Below, one piece after another: positions 1 through 9,498 of a stretch of DNA of 37,123 nt. Position numbers and translations under genes: made by a program. Within the stretch, counting starts at the first letter, position 1; each line of letters begins with the position of its first letter. The stretch comes from Mycobacterium sp. Its GTDB lineage: Bacteria > Actinomycetota > Actinomycetes > Mycobacteriales > Mycobacteriaceae. Under the pieces are notes generated by a model. That model did no database searches, was not told the origin of the DNA, and was given only the letters and a program-made list of their open reading frames with translations. The DNA lies in assembly GCF_008709575.1 (NCBI RefSeq), contig NZ_VYIK01000019.1, forward strand, positions 7,630 through 44,752, given 5' to 3'.

Positions 1-421
1 TCGCGACCGCCGCCGCGTTGGCCAGGTTCAGCGACCGGCGCCCGGCCAGCATCGGAATGCGGACCTGCTCGGTGATGTGTGCGTCGGCCAGGGTCGCCGC
101 ATCCAGCCCGGTGGTCTCCGGTCCGAACAGCAGCACGTCGCCGGGCCGGTAGCCGATCTCGGTGAACACCATCGAGGCATGTGCGGTGAACGCGAACACC
201 CGCGCCGGCGCCAACGCAGCCCATGCGGCATCCAGCGACGGGTGCACGGTGACCGACGCCAGATCGTGATAATCCAGCCCGGCGCGCCGCAATTGGGGTT
301 CGGACAGGTCGAAACCCAAGGGCTCGACCAGATGCAGTTGGGCGCCGGTGACCGCGGCCGTCCGGATCGCATTGCCCGTGTTCGGCGCGATGCGTGGCGC
401 ATAAAACAGCAGCCGGAACAT
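1..421 (-). CDS. trmL: tRNA 2'-O-methyltransferase, SpoU/TrmL type (partial)
   Basis: The reading frame starts at the ATG at 421 and runs off the left edge, so about 140 N-terminal residues are visible. It opens with MFRLLFYAPRIAPNTGNAIR, followed by LHLVEPLGFDLSEPQLRRAG, the signature opening of the TrmL branch of the SPOUT (trefoil-knot) family. Further on are LLFGPETTGLD and the knot segment IPMLAGRRSLNLANAAAVA. TrmL enzymes methylate the 2'-O of the wobble nucleotide (position 34) of certain leucine tRNAs using SAM. It matches M. tuberculosis Rv3366 (spoU) in sequence and neighbourhood. It is divergent from the conservon operon, with 254 bp between the two chosen starts. The exact tRNA substrate is inferred from the family. 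Confidence 0.9.
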   Translation of the reverse strand, partial: MFRLLFYAPRIAPNTGNAIRTAAVTGAQLHLVEPLGFDLSEPQLRRAGLDYHDLASVTVHPSLDAAWAALAPARVFAFTAHASMVFTEIGYRPGDVLLFGPETTGLDAATLADAHITEQVRIPMLAGRRSLNLANAAAVA

Positions 422-675
422 CTGCCGATCATCTCAGTTGTCCGCGCGCAATTTGCTCAGCTACCCTGTCGACGAGTCGGACCCCTGCGGCGCACTCTGT
501 CTGTTCAGTAAGAACTGTGGTCAGAGCGGCCACGGGCTGTCATACTCATCGAGTTGCCAGGTGCCCACATCGCTCGCCCGGTGCGGCGAGCAGGAAGTCG
601 TAAACAACCCAGTCTGATGAACTACGCGCAAACATGGCACAGCAGAGCAGCGGTCGGCGGCGCGGCCGCGGAACC
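422..675. promoter_or_regulatory. divergent intergenic region, trmL / conservon operon
   Basis: This 254-bp stretch separates two divergent genes and must hold both promoters. A CATACT hexamer near 540-545 resembles a mycobacterial -10 element for the rightward operon, but I see no matching -35 box. I see no RNA structure or small gene. An in-frame upstream ATG at 634 could extend the kinase-like protein by 14 residues. Confidence 0.3.
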
Positions 676-3306
676 ATGACGACGCGGGCCCACCCGACGC
701 GGGCGGACCGGCCGGCCCCGGCAACCGGTCGCATCGGCCGCCCGTCGGCGTGGTCGCTGGGCAACTGGCCGGTGCGGTGGAAAGTCGTGGCGATGGTGGC
801 GGTGCCGCTGGCGCTGTCGATGGTGTTCGGTGGATTCCGCATCTACGGGGCGCTGACCGACGCGAGTGACCTGCGGCTGGCGGCCGATCGGGCCACCATG
901 ATTCCGGCCGTCACCCAATACATGTCGGCACTGGACGCCGCGTTGCTGGCCGCCTCCCAGCGCGGTGACGTCGAGGCCGCGAAGACGAATTACCAGGCCC
1001 GCCGCGACGAGCTGCAGGCGCGGTTGTCCCATACCAACGTTGCCTCCGACGTACGGGCCGGCGTGGAAACCCTGCTGCGGGACGGCCAGAACCTGCTGGG
1101 CGAGGTGGTCTCGAACTCCCTCGGTTTGCGCGAGGAGGTCACCACCTATGCACCCATCCTGTTGACCGCTGAAAACGTTGTCGACGCGTCGGTGCGGGTG
1201 GACAACGCCAAGATCCGTGCGGCGGCCCAGGGGTTGAGCCGCGCGCTCGGAGCCCGCGGCCAGATGGTGATGCAGCGGCTGCTGATCACCGGCGGGGCCG
1301 CCCTGCCCGATCCCGAGCTGCGCTCCGCGATGATGGCTCTGGCCGGCACCGAGCCGTCGACGCTGGTGGGGATGACCGAAGTGCTCGGTGTCGGCTCGCC
1401 CGAGGCCAAGCAACTGCAGCAGCAGATGGTGAAACGACTGGCGATCATGTCCAACCCGTCGAGTCTGCTGGTGGACAACCCGGAGCTGCTCCAGTCGACT
1501 CAGATCACCGATGCGATCGCCGCGCAGGTGATCAACGACACCACCGCTACGGTGACCAAGTCGGTGCAGGAGCAGGCCAACCATCGACGCGCTGCCGCGA
1601 TCCGCGACGTCGTGCTGGTGCCGGCCGCCATCCTCGCGGCTCTGGTGATCGTGCTGCTGGTGGCGCGCTCGCTGATCCGGCCGCTGCGGGTGCTCCGCGA
1701 CGGCGCGTTGAAGGTCGCCCACGAGGACCTCGAACAGGAGATTGCCCGCGTCCGAGCCGGCGACGACCGCCCGCCCGAGCCGCTGCCGGTTCAGACGACC
1801 GAGGAGATCGGCCAGGTCGCGCACGCTGTCGACGAACTGCACACCCAGGCGCTGCTGCTGGCCGGTGACGAGGCCCGACTGCGCCTGTTGGTCAACGAGA
1901 TGTTCGAGACCATGTCCCGGCGCTACCGCTCACTGGTCGACCAGCAGCTGCAGCTGATCGACCGGCTGGAGCGCGATGAGCAGGATCCCGAGCGTCTCGA
2001 CAACCTGTTCCGGCTTGACCACCTCGCCGCCCGGATGCGCCGCAACGCCGCCAACCTGTTGGTGCTGGCCGGAGCACCGATACCGCGCGGGGAGCAGGGC
2101 CGGCCGGTGCCGCTGTCGACGGTGGTCGCCGCCGCCACCTCCGAGGTCGAGGACTATCGGCGGGTAGAGATCTCGGCGCTGGCCGACTGCACCATCACGG
2201 CCGCCGCCGCCAGCGACGTCGTCCATCTGCTCGCGGAGCTGATCGACAATGCGCTGCGGTACTCCCCACCCACCGCACCGGTGCACGTGTCGGCCGTGCG
2301 GCGCGGCGATGCCGGAGTTTGCGTCGAGATCGTCGACAGTGGTCTGGGCATGACCGAGAGCGACCGGCGCATCGCCAATATGCGGCTGAGCGCCGGAAGC
2401 GAGGTCACCCCCGACGTCTCCGCTGACACCGCCCGCCGTATGGGCCTGTTTGTGGTCGCGCGGCTGGCCGGCCGGCACGGCATCGGGGTGCGGCTGCGTG
2501 GTTCGTCGAACGAGCGGCGGCTGTCGGGGACGACGGCCGAAGTGTCGCTGCCGGCCGCGATACTGACCGGTGTCGAGGAGCCGACGGTCTCGCTGGCGCC
2601 GGCCGCGCCACCGCGAACGGCCTCGACCGGGGAAGCGGCCGACGCGGCCGACGATCGGGAGGCCGCGGAGTTCCGGACGGCGGGGCGCAATGGGTTGCCG
2701 GCGCCTCAATCGCCGGTCACGGCGTTGCCGCGACGCACTCCGGGGTCCAGTGGTATCTCCGGTGCGCCCGGCCGGCCGGGGAGTGCCGGCCCGGGTGGCC
2801 ACCAGCAGCCGGTGACTGTGCCGCAACCGGTATCGGGCCCGGCATCGCCGGTGGCCGAAACGCCGGGTGGGGCGCCCCAGGGCGACCTCATCTACCAACG
2901 CATGCTCTCGGAGTGGCTGGTCGACCCGCACGACCTGGCGCGCAGCCCTGACCTCGATTGGAAGTCGGTGTGGGACCACGGCTGGTCGGCCGCGGCCGAG
3001 GCCGAGAACGTTCCCGTGCAGACCTACACGGCCCACGGGCTGCCGGTGCGGGAGCCCGGTGCCCGACTGGTGCCGGGCGCGGCCGCTCCCGATACCCGTG
3101 CCGCCACGGAAAACGCTCAACATCGGGCCAGCCCCGACCGCGAGGTAGCATGGGACCGCGGATTTGCGCCCGACCGCGCCCCCGCGCACGCGGCTCCGGC
3201 CCGCGATCCTGAGGCGATCCGGGCTTCGATCAGCAGCCACTTCGGCGGTGCGCGCGCTGGACGGTCGCACGCGCGAGACACCCAGCAAGGATCCGATGAC
3301 GAATGA
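676..3306 (+). CDS. conservon-type sensor histidine-kinase-like membrane protein (Rv3365c-like)
   Basis: At 876 residues this is the first gene of a four-gene signalling operon equivalent to the Streptomyces conservon (cvnA-D) and to Rv3365c-Rv3362c. A transmembrane helix lies at about 36-58, followed by an extracytoplasmic sensing region of roughly 250 residues, a second helix at about 312-333 and a HAMP-like segment. A helical region with [13 protein letters not shown] comes before a GHKL ATPase domain that has [12 protein letters not shown] (N box) and DSGLGM (G1 box). The last 230 or so residues are proline/alanine-rich and probably disordered. I do not see a standard H-box histidine. The ATG at 676 gives the length I recall for Rv3365c; 634 is an alternative start. 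Its stop overlaps the next start (ATGA). Confidence 0.9.
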   Translation: MTTRAHPTRADRPAPATGRIGRPSAWSLGNWPVRWKVVAMVAVPLALSMVFGGFRIYGALTDASDLRLAADRATMIPAVTQYMSALDAALLAASQRGDVEAAKTNYQARRDELQARLSHTNVASDVRAGVETLLRDGQNLLGEVVSNSLGLREEVTTYAPILLTAENVVDASVRVDNAKIRAAAQGLSRALGARGQMVMQRLLITGGAALPDPELRSAMMALAGTEPSTLVGMTEVLGVGSPEAKQLQQQMVKRLAIMSNPSSLLVDNPELLQSTQITDAIAAQVINDTTATVTKSVQEQANHRRAAAIRDVVLVPAAILAALVIVLLVARSLIRPLRVLRDGALKVAHEDLEQEIARVRAGDDRPPEPLPVQTTEEIGQVAHAVDELHTQALLLAGDEARLRLLVNEMFETMSRRYRSLVDQQLQLIDRLERDEQDPERLDNLFRLDHLAARMRRNAANLLVLAGAPIPRGEQGRPVPLSTVVAAATSEVEDYRRVEISALADCTITAAAASDVVHLLAELIDNALRYSPPTAPVHVSAVRRGDAGVCVEIVDSGLGMTESDRRIANMRLSAGSEVTPDVSADTARRMGLFVVARLAGRHGIGVRLRGSSNERRLSGTTAEVSLPAAILTGVEEPTVSLAPAAPPRTASTGEAADAADDREAAEFRTAGRNGLPAPQSPVTALPRRTPGSSGISGAPGRPGSAGPGGHQQPVTVPQPVSGPASPVAETPGGAPQGDLIYQRMLSEWLVDPHDLARSPDLDWKSVWDHGWSAAAEAENVPVQTYTAHGLPVREPGARLVPGAAAPDTRAATENAQHRASPDREVAWDRGFAPDRAPAHAAPARDPEAIRASISSHFGGARAGRSHARDTQQGSDDE

Positions 3307-3725
3307 CCCGCCCTGTCGCTCCTTCCGGACCTGCCCACGATGGCTCGCTGGATTGGCTGGTGTCGAACTTCGCCCGCGAGGTCCCCGGGGTTTCGCATGC
3401 GGTGTTGGTGTCCGTCGACGGCCTGCTGATCGCCGCCAGCGAGCACTTGCCGCCGGAGCGCGCTGACCAACTGGCCGCGGTGGCGTCCGGGCTGGCCAGC
3501 CTGGCCAGCGGCGCTGCGCAGCTGTTCGACGGCGGTGCCGTGCTGCAGTCGGTGGTGGAGATGGCGAACGGCTACCTGGTGCTGATGCGGGTCGGTGACG
3601 GCTCGCATCTGGCCGCGCTGGCCGCCACGAACTGCGATATCGGCCAAATCGCCTACGAGATGGCCGTGCTGGTCGAACGGGTCGGCAGCGTCGTGGAACC
3701 ATCCCGGCGCCACCAGCCCTCGTGA
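3303..3725 (+). CDS. roadblock/LC7 domain protein (Rv3364c-like)
   Basis: This 140-residue protein has the roadblock/LC7 fold pattern: [20 protein letters not shown], then [13 protein letters not shown], then a helix [18 protein letters not shown] and the strand [18 protein letters not shown]. In conservons and in the MglB/MglA system such proteins dimerise and act with a small Ras-like GTPase, often as its activator or scaffold. It is the second gene of the operon. The ATG overlaps the kinase-like gene's stop codon by 4 bp, so translation is probably coupled. A partnership with the GTPase encoded at 4093-4674 is inferred from the family and gene order. Confidence 0.92.
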   Translation: MTRPVAPSGPAHDGSLDWLVSNFAREVPGVSHAVLVSVDGLLIAASEHLPPERADQLAAVASGLASLASGAAQLFDGGAVLQSVVEMANGYLVLMRVGDGSHLAALAATNCDIGQIAYEMAVLVERVGSVVEPSRRHQPS

Positions 3726-3731
3726 GTCGCG

Positions 3732-4112
3732 ATGAACACCCGCGAGCCATTACAGCCGGGATCACCCGCACGTGAGGCCAGCCTGGTTCGCCCCTACACG
3801 CTGACGGCCGGCCGGACCGACACCAGTGTGGACCTGCCGCTGGAAGCGCCGGTGCAAACGCTGCAGTCGGCGCTGTTGCAGCAGTGGCCCGCCCACGACG
3901 TGCGTGGCAGGATCGTCGCGTTGTGTGTCAGGAGTCCTTCGGTGGCGGAAATTTCGGCCCGACTGGACTTGCCGCTCGGTGTTGCGCGGGTCCTGGTCGG
4001 CGATTTGGTCACCTCGGGCTACCTGCAGGTACACCCGACGCTGGACCAGTCCAGCCGCGACGAACGCCGTGAGCTGATCGGAAGGACACTGCGTGGCTTA
4101 CGAGCTCTCTGA
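3732..4112 (+). CDS. DUF742 protein, conservon component (Rv3363c-like)
   Basis: The 126-residue product belongs to the DUF742 family, third member of conservon operons. Near the N-terminus it has SLVRPYTLTAGRT, typical of the family, and the C-terminal half looks like a winged helix-turn-helix (SVAEISARLDLPLGVARVLVGDLVTSGYL). The helix-turn-helix suggests DNA or protein binding; no direct target can be read here. It starts 6 bp after the roadblock gene and its last 20 bp overlap the GTPase gene, so all four proteins are probably made from one message in fixed ratio. Confidence 0.9.
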   Translation: MNTREPLQPGSPAREASLVRPYTLTAGRTDTSVDLPLEAPVQTLQSALLQQWPAHDVRGRIVALCVRSPSVAEISARLDLPLGVARVLVGDLVTSGYLQVHPTLDQSSRDERRELIGRTLRGLRAL

Positions 4113-4674
4113 CCGGCGGGCGCCGGCCTCGACGAAGATCGTCATCGCCGGTGGGTTCGGGGTCGGTAAGACGACGTTCGTCGGCGCGGTCTCGGAAATC
4201 ATGCCGCTGCGCACCGAGGCGATGGTGACCGACGCGTCCACCGGCGTGGACATGCTGGAGGCCACGCCGCACAAACGGACCACGACGGTGGCGATGGATT
4301 TCGGCCGGATCACCCTCGACGACGATCTGGTGCTCTATCTGTTCGGCACACCGGGCCAGCGCCGGTTTTGGTTCATGTGGGACGACCTGGTGCGCGGCGC
4401 TATCGGCGCGGTCATCCTGGTGGACTGTCGGCGTCTGCAGGACAGCTTTGCCGCGGTCGACTTCTTCGAGCACCGCAATCTGCCGTTCCTGGTTGCGGTG
4501 AACGAATTCGACGGCGCCCCCAGCTACCCGATCGCCGAGGTGCGCAACGCGCTGACCCTGCCCGGCCATATCCCGATCATCAACATCGATGCCCGTGACC
4601 GCAGGTCTGCGACCGACGCGTTGATCGCGATCAGCGAGTATGCGCTGAGCCGGCTGTCCCCGACCGGCAGCTGA
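4093..4674 (+). CDS. small Ras-like GTPase, conservon component (Rv3362c-like)
   Basis: This 193-residue GTP-binding protein starts with a GTG inside the end of the DUF742 gene. The P-loop GGFGVGKTT is at residues 20-28. The switch II/G3 region reads GTPGQ (85-89) where canonical Ras proteins have DTAGQ, and the G4 motif reads NEFD (137-140) instead of NKxD; both variants are usual for this family. It is the conservon (CvnD/MglA-like) GTPase that would be controlled by the upstream kinase-like and roadblock proteins. Its stop lies 3 bp from the stop of the convergent ABC transporter. In H37Rv the next gene at this side is the pentapeptide-repeat gene mfpA (Rv3361c), which is absent here. Confidence 0.93.
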   Translation: MAYELSDRRAPASTKIVIAGGFGVGKTTFVGAVSEIMPLRTEAMVTDASTGVDMLEATPHKRTTTVAMDFGRITLDDDLVLYLFGTPGQRRFWFMWDDLVRGAIGAVILVDCRRLQDSFAAVDFFEHRNLPFLVAVNEFDGAPSYPIAEVRNALTLPGHIPIINIDARDRRSATDALIAISEYALSRLSPTGS

Positions 4675-4677
4675 CCG

Positions 4678-7278
4678 TCAGCGTTTGAGCCGGATGTTCC
4701 AGCGGATGTAGCCGGCGTAGACCAGCGACAACACCGCGAGCATGACCATGTCGAACAGGTAGATGTGCTTGGAGTGTTGCCATAACGGATCGGTCGTCGG
4801 GATTTGCTTGACCTTCACCAGGGCGGGGAAGTCGATCGACGACGCGCCCGCGGCGTAGCCCCAGCGTGCCGGCGTCAGCCACGCCAGCTGTTCGAGGCCC
4901 GCCCGGCCGGTCACCGGGATCATCCCGCCGGCCAACACCAGCTGCGACATGATCGACACCACCAGCAGCGGCATGATCTGCTCGTTGGACTGCGCGAACG
5001 ACGACAGCAGCATCCCGAGGATCGCCGACGCGACGCAGGTGGCGGCGACCGTGAGGAACAGCGAGAAAGTGGCGTTACCGAAGAACGGGGGACGCTCGGT
5101 GGGGGCGCCCTTGCCCACGGTGACGATGGCGGTCGCGATCCCTGCCTGCAGGGTCGCGAACGCGCAGAAGACCGCGATCTTGGCCAGCAGGTAGGCGGTA
5201 GTGGACAGGCCGACGGCTTGTTCTCGGCGGAAGATGGGACGTTCCCCGATCAGGTCGCGGATCGTCAGTGCGGTGCCCATGAACACCGCCCCGATGTTGA
5301 GCAGCACCATGATGTACTGCGGTTGAGTGGGCGCGGCGCCGAGCGGGTTAGCGGGGCCAAGCCCGGGTTTGGGGCCTTTGACGGTGAGCGAGAGCGCCCC
5401 GATCAGAAACGGCAGCACCGCCAGGAACACCGAGTAGCCCCGGTCGGAGATGACCAGGCGAACCTGACGTCGGGCGATCGTGGACAGCTGACGCCAGATA
5501 TCGGTGTGCACCGGCTCGCCCAGGTCGCCCGGCGCTTGCGTGGCGGGCAGCGGCGGGCGGCGCACGCGTCCCTCGCGTTCCATGAAGCGCCGATTGGCTT
5601 CGTCGGGATCGGCGCCCACGCTGGCGAAGATTTCTGCCCAATTGGTGGTGCCGAAAGCACCCGCGACCTCGTTGGGGGCGCCGCAAAAAGCGGTCTTGCC
5701 GCCAGGTGCCACCAGCAGAATCTGGTCGCAGACATCCAGGTAGGACACCGAGTGGGTGACCACGAGCACCACGCGGCCGGCGTCGGCCAGCTGCCGCAGC
5801 ATCAACATGACCTGCCGGTCCAGCGCCGGGTCCAGGCCGGACGTCGGCTCGTCGAGCAGCAGCAGTGACGGTTGGGTGAGCAGCTCGAGCGCCACCGACG
5901 CACGCTTGCGCTGGCCACCGGAGAGCTTGTCCACCCGGGTGTGGGCCTGTTTGGTCAGGTCGAGCTCCTCGAGAACCTGCGCGACGACCCGGGCGCGTTC
6001 CTCTTTGCTGGTGTCGGGCGGCAGCCGCAGCTCCGCGGCATAGCCCAGCGCCTGGCTGACTGTGAGTTGCCGGTGCACGACGTCGTCTTGCGGGACCATC
6101 CCGATCCGGCTGCGCATCGTGGCGTACTCGCGGTGGATGTCGTGTCCCTCGAAAGTGATCGAGCCCTTACTGGGATGGGTGTAGCCGGCGATCAACCGGG
6201 ACAGCGTCGTTTTGCCGGCGCCGGAGCCGCCGATGATGGCGGTCAGTGTGCCGGGCCGGGCGGTCAGCGAAATGTCGTCGATCAGCTCCTTGCCGTCGAT
6301 CGTGAAGTGCACGCCGTTGACTTCCAGGCCGCCGGTTCGTGTTGCCGCCTCGGTGCGGCGGATCAGCGTGCCGTCGCTGAACACCAGGTCGACGTTGCCG
6401 ATCGTGACCACGTCGCCCTCGGACAGCACCGCCGAACCGATCCGAACCCCGTTGACGAAGGTTCCGTTGCTGCTGTGGGCGTCGCGGATTTCCGTGCCCA
6501 GCGGCGTCGGCACCAAAAACGCGTGATGCCGTGACGCCAGGACGTCTCCGATGACGATGTCGTTGTCGGTGGCCCGGCCGATCGTCGCCGAGCCGGCGGG
6601 CTGTGGGGGTGCTCCGGTGTCGGGGCGGATGACCGCAAGCATCTTGGTGGCCAGGTTCGATTCCGCGGGCGGCGTCCAGGATCGGGGCGGTAGTCGTGCC
6701 GGTTGCGCGGAATCCGGCGGCGGCTGGAGCGACGGTGCTTGCCGGGTCGGCGGTGCAGCGGGGGGATGCGGCGGCGGCCGGTGGCCGCCATTGACCATCG
6801 AGTACGGTGGCGGCGTGGCGCCGGGATGTGGGCGCTGCGGCGACTGCGGCGGGCGGAATCCGCCCGAATGGTGCGCGGGCGCCGGGTGCGACGTCCGCGC
6901 ACCGGCGGGCGGCTGAGCTATTCGCATCGCCATGGTCTTGGGTGGCCGTCCTGCCATGCCGGTGTGTCGGCCGACCTCGAAAGTCAATCGTGGCCCGTCA
7001 GGATTGCCGATGTTGATGCTCTGGCCGTCGCGGATGTCGAGCACCGGCACCCGGCGGCCGTTGACGAACGTTCCATTCAGCGAACCGTTGTCGATCGCCA
7101 ACCACCGGCCCTGATCGAAGCGCAGCAGCAGATGAGCCCGCGAAATCAGCGGATGGGTGATGCGCATGTCGGCGCGCAGGTCGCGGCCGACGATCACGTC
7201 GTGACCCGGCGCGAACGTGCGTTGGGTTCCGTCGTACTTGACCGTCAGCGCCGGCGGTGCTGCTTGGCTCATCGACAC
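4678..7278 (-). CDS. FHA-FHA-ABC transporter (Rv1747-like ATPase-permease fusion)
   Basis: This 866-residue protein closely resembles M. tuberculosis Rv1747. A first FHA domain (about 24-85; GRDLRADMRITHPLISRAH, then NGTFVNG) is followed by a Pro-rich linker (about 105-205) and a second FHA domain (about 230-290; GRATDND, SRHHA, NGTFVNG). The ABC ATPase has Walker A GGSGAGKTT (350-358), LSGGQ (452-456) and Walker B LLLLDEP, and an ABC-2 type permease with about six helices occupies 610-866. FHA domains bind phosphothreonine, and Rv1747 is known to be controlled by the kinase PknF. The cargo is unknown; Rv1747 has been linked to cell-wall lipid or glycan export. The GTG at 7278 is supported by similarity; ATG 7272 is an alternative. 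No kinase gene is next to it here. Confidence 0.93.
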   Translation of the reverse strand: MSMSQAAPPALTVKYDGTQRTFAPGHDVIVGRDLRADMRITHPLISRAHLLLRFDQGRWLAIDNGSLNGTFVNGRRVPVLDIRDGQSINIGNPDGPRLTFEVGRHTGMAGRPPKTMAMRIAQPPAGARTSHPAPAHHSGGFRPPQSPQRPHPGATPPPYSMVNGGHRPPPHPPAAPPTRQAPSLQPPPDSAQPARLPPRSWTPPAESNLATKMLAVIRPDTGAPPQPAGSATIGRATDNDIVIGDVLASRHHAFLVPTPLGTEIRDAHSSNGTFVNGVRIGSAVLSEGDVVTIGNVDLVFSDGTLIRRTEAATRTGGLEVNGVHFTIDGKELIDDISLTARPGTLTAIIGGSGAGKTTLSRLIAGYTHPSKGSITFEGHDIHREYATMRSRIGMVPQDDVVHRQLTVSQALGYAAELRLPPDTSKEERARVVAQVLEELDLTKQAHTRVDKLSGGQRKRASVALELLTQPSLLLLDEPTSGLDPALDRQVMLMLRQLADAGRVVLVVTHSVSYLDVCDQILLVAPGGKTAFCGAPNEVAGAFGTTNWAEIFASVGADPDEANRRFMEREGRVRRPPLPATQAPGDLGEPVHTDIWRQLSTIARRQVRLVISDRGYSVFLAVLPFLIGALSLTVKGPKPGLGPANPLGAAPTQPQYIMVLLNIGAVFMGTALTIRDLIGERPIFRREQAVGLSTTAYLLAKIAVFCAFATLQAGIATAIVTVGKGAPTERPPFFGNATFSLFLTVAATCVASAILGMLLSSFAQSNEQIMPLLVVSIMSQLVLAGGMIPVTGRAGLEQLAWLTPARWGYAAGASSIDFPALVKVKQIPTTDPLWQHSKHIYLFDMVMLAVLSLVYAGYIRWNIRLKR

Positions 7279-7344
7279 AACTGTAGCGGGTGCTGCCCGC
7301 GTCGCCTTGATCCGTTGCGCCGCAGTGTCGGCCGAGCGGCTGCC

Positions 7345-8559
7345 CTAAGGCGGAGAGCCGACGGCGTCGGGCGCGCCGGTCACGACGCAACCGGTGCGAC
7401 GGTAGATAGTTGCCATGCACCGGTTGCAGTGCGTGCACGCCGACCGCACGGCGTGGCGCTCGCGGTCGGCCGCGAGCCGGTTGACCAAATCGGGCTCGGC
7501 CAACAGGGCCCGGGCCATCGCGACGAAGTCGAATCCCTCGGCCATGGCCAGTTGCATCGATGCCAGATTCGTGATGCCGCCGAGCAGGATCAACGGCATC
7601 GTCAGCTCGGCGCGGAACAGCCGGGCGTCGCGCAGCAAGTAGGTGTCGCGGTAGGGGTATTCCCGCAGCAACTTGTGCCCGGTCATCCGGATACCCCAGC
7701 GCAGCGGCGGTGTGAAGGCGCTGGCGAACTCTTTGACCGGTGCGCCGCCGCGAAACAGATACATCGGATTGAGCAGCGAACTGCCGGCGGTCAACTCCAG
7801 TGCGTCCAGCCCGCCGTCGTCTTGCAGCCAGGCGGCCGTCTGCAGTGCTTCTTCGACTGTGATACCGCCGCGTACGCCATCGGTCATGTTGAGTTTCGCG
7901 ATCACCGCGATCTGCGTAGCCCCCGCTTTTTCCAGTGCCCGGCGTACCGCCAGCACAAGTCCGCGCGCGACTTTGGCCCGGTTCTTCAGCGAGCCGCCGA
8001 ACTCGTCGGTGCGGCGGTTGATCAGCGGGCTCAAGAACGCGCTGGCCAAATAGTTGTGGCCTAAATGGATTTCGACCGCGTCGAAGCCCGCGTCCGCGGC
8101 CAGCCGGGCGGCGTTGGCGTGGGCGGCCGTGACGTCGTCGATGTCGGCGCGGGTGGCCTGCTTGGCGAACCGCATGCCGAGCGGGTTGAAAAATCGCACC
8201 GGCGCCAGTGCTGTGGCCTTGGTGGATCGCGCGTCGGCGACCGGGCCGGCATGGCCGATCTGAGCGCTGACCGCAGCGCCCTGGGTGTGCACGGTGTCGG
8301 TGAGCCGGCGTAGCCCGGATACGGCTTGCGGGCGCATCCAGATCTGGTTACCGCTGGTGCGGCCCTCCGGAGAGACCGCACAGTAAGCGACGGTTGTCAT
8401 GCCCACCCCGCCGGCGGCCGGGAGCCGGTGGTACTCGATGAGGTCGTCGGTCACCAGCGCGTCAGGCGTGCGGGCCTCAAAGGTCGCGGCCTTGATGATG
8501 CGGTTGCGCAGGGTCAGCGGGCCCAGTTTGGCCGGGGTGAACACATCCGGGGCAGCCAT
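7345..8559 (-). CDS. NADH:flavin oxidoreductase, old yellow enzyme family (Rv3359-like)
   Basis: The 404-residue protein has the FMN-binding TIM-barrel pattern of the old yellow enzyme / 2,4-dienoyl-CoA reductase family. The N-terminus [22 protein letters not shown] is typical, as are [30 protein letters not shown] (active-site region), [11 protein letters not shown] and, near the C-terminus, [18 protein letters not shown] cysteine cluster CTHCNRC close to the C-terminus resembles the iron-sulfur ligands of the longer dienoyl-CoA reductase type, but the additional domains of that type are missing. It matches Rv3359. The substrate is unknown. It lies 66 bp upstream of the FHA-ABC gene on the same strand and is divergent from folD. 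Confidence 0.9.
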   Translation of the reverse strand: MAAPDVFTPAKLGPLTLRNRIIKAATFEARTPDALVTDDLIEYHRLPAAGGVGMTTVAYCAVSPEGRTSGNQIWMRPQAVSGLRRLTDTVHTQGAAVSAQIGHAGPVADARSTKATALAPVRFFNPLGMRFAKQATRADIDDVTAAHANAARLAADAGFDAVEIHLGHNYLASAFLSPLINRRTDEFGGSLKNRAKVARGLVLAVRRALEKAGATQIAVIAKLNMTDGVRGGITVEEALQTAAWLQDDGGLDALELTAGSSLLNPMYLFRGGAPVKEFASAFTPPLRWGIRMTGHKLLREYPYRDTYLLRDARLFRAELTMPLILLGGITNLASMQLAMAEGFDFVAMARALLAEPDLVNRLAADRERHAVRSACTHCNRCMATIYRRTGCVVTGAPDAVGSPP

Positions 8560-8601
8560 CCTAGGGAGCCTAGTCCTTACCAGGGCCGGGGGATCGCACC
8601 C

Positions 8602-8619
8602 GCGGCGAAGCCGGGCGCG
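8602..8619 (+). repeat. 18-bp intergenic repeat, copy 1
   Basis: GCGGCGAAGCCGGGCGCG occurs here and again at 21875-21892, exact over 18 bp and extending to 22 bp with one mismatch. Both copies lie between genes. The core CGGC-GAA-GCCG can fold as a small hairpin. It could be a dispersed mycobacterial intergenic repeat. Confidence 0.45.
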
Positions 8620-8652
8620 ACGGCAAGTACCGCAGATGCCAGACTGTCAGGC

Positions 8653-9498
8653 GTGGGTGCGATCACGCTGGACGGTAAGGCCGTACGCGATGAGATCCTC
8701 GCCGACCTCAAAGCACGGGTGGCCGCGCTGACGGCATCGGGTCGCACACCCGGGCTGGGCACCGTTCTGGTCGGTCACGACCCCGGTTCGCAGGCCTACG
8801 TCCGCGGCAAGCACGCCGACTCGGCCAAGGTGGGCATCACCTCGATCCGCCGAGATCTACCCGCCGACATCAGCCAGGCCCAACTCGAGGAGACCATCGA
8901 CGAGCTCAACGCCAACCCCGCGTGCACCGGCTACATCGTGCAGCTGCCGCTGCCCGAGCAGCTCGACGCGAACGCCGCGCTGGAGCGGGTCGACCCGGCC
9001 AAGGATGTCGACGGGCTGCATCCGACCAACCTGGGTCGGCTGGTGCTCGGCATGCCGGCGCCGCTGCCGTGCACCGCGCGCGGCATCGTGCACCTGCTGC
9101 GACGTTACGACGTCGAGATCGCCGGCGCTCACGTGGTTGTCATCGGCCGTGGAATCACGGTCGGCCGCCCGCTCGGGCTGCTGCTGACCCGCCGCTCGGA
9201 GAACGCCACTGTCACGTTGTGCCACACCGGAACTCGTGATCTGACTGCGCTGGCCAGGCAAGCCGACATCATCGTGGCGGCTGCCGGCCGCCCGCATATG
9301 CTGTCTGCCGGGATGGTGCGTCCCGGGGCCGCGGTCGTCGATGTCGGAGTCAGCCGCACCGCTGACGGCCTGGTCGGCGACGTGCACCCGGATGTGTGGG
9401 AGGTCGCCGGCTGCGTTTCGCCCAACCCGGGCGGTGTCGGTCCGCTGACCCGGGCGTTTCTGCTGACCAACGTCGTCGAATTGGCCGAGCGGCGATGA
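8653..9498 (+). CDS. folD: methylenetetrahydrofolate dehydrogenase / cyclohydrolase
   Basis: This is the bifunctional enzyme that converts 5,10-methylene-THF to 10-formyl-THF in the cytoplasm, supplying one-carbon units for purine and fMet-tRNA synthesis. The 281 residues match the usual length. Visible motifs are [15 protein letters not shown] with the catalytic lysine, [27 protein letters not shown], the Rossmann segment [14 protein letters not shown] and [12 protein letters not shown]. The GTG at 8653 was chosen because it gives [16 protein letters not shown], as in Rv3356c; the frame is open further upstream with no similarity. The stop overlaps the start of the next gene (ATGA). In H37Rv the yefM/yoeB toxin-antitoxin pair lies just upstream; here only 93 bp separate it from the oxidoreductase gene. 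Confidence 0.97.
   Translation: MGAITLDGKAVRDEILADLKARVAALTASGRTPGLGTVLVGHDPGSQAYVRGKHADSAKVGITSIRRDLPADISQAQLEETIDELNANPACTGYIVQLPLPEQLDANAALERVDPAKDVDGLHPTNLGRLVLGMPAPLPCTARGIVHLLRRYDVEIAGAHVVVIGRGITVGRPLGLLLTRRSENATVTLCHTGTRDLTALARQADIIVAAAGRPHMLSAGMVRPGAAVVDVGVSRTADGLVGDVHPDVWEVAGCVSPNPGGVGPLTRAFLLTNVVELAERR

Noticed and set aside
622..1842. Long minus-strand open frame over the conservon kinase-like gene
   Set aside because: It is a high-GC shadow of the real frame, rich in Arg, Gly and His with no family motif; similar shadows lie over icd2, icd1, deoA, sdhA and the aminotransferase.
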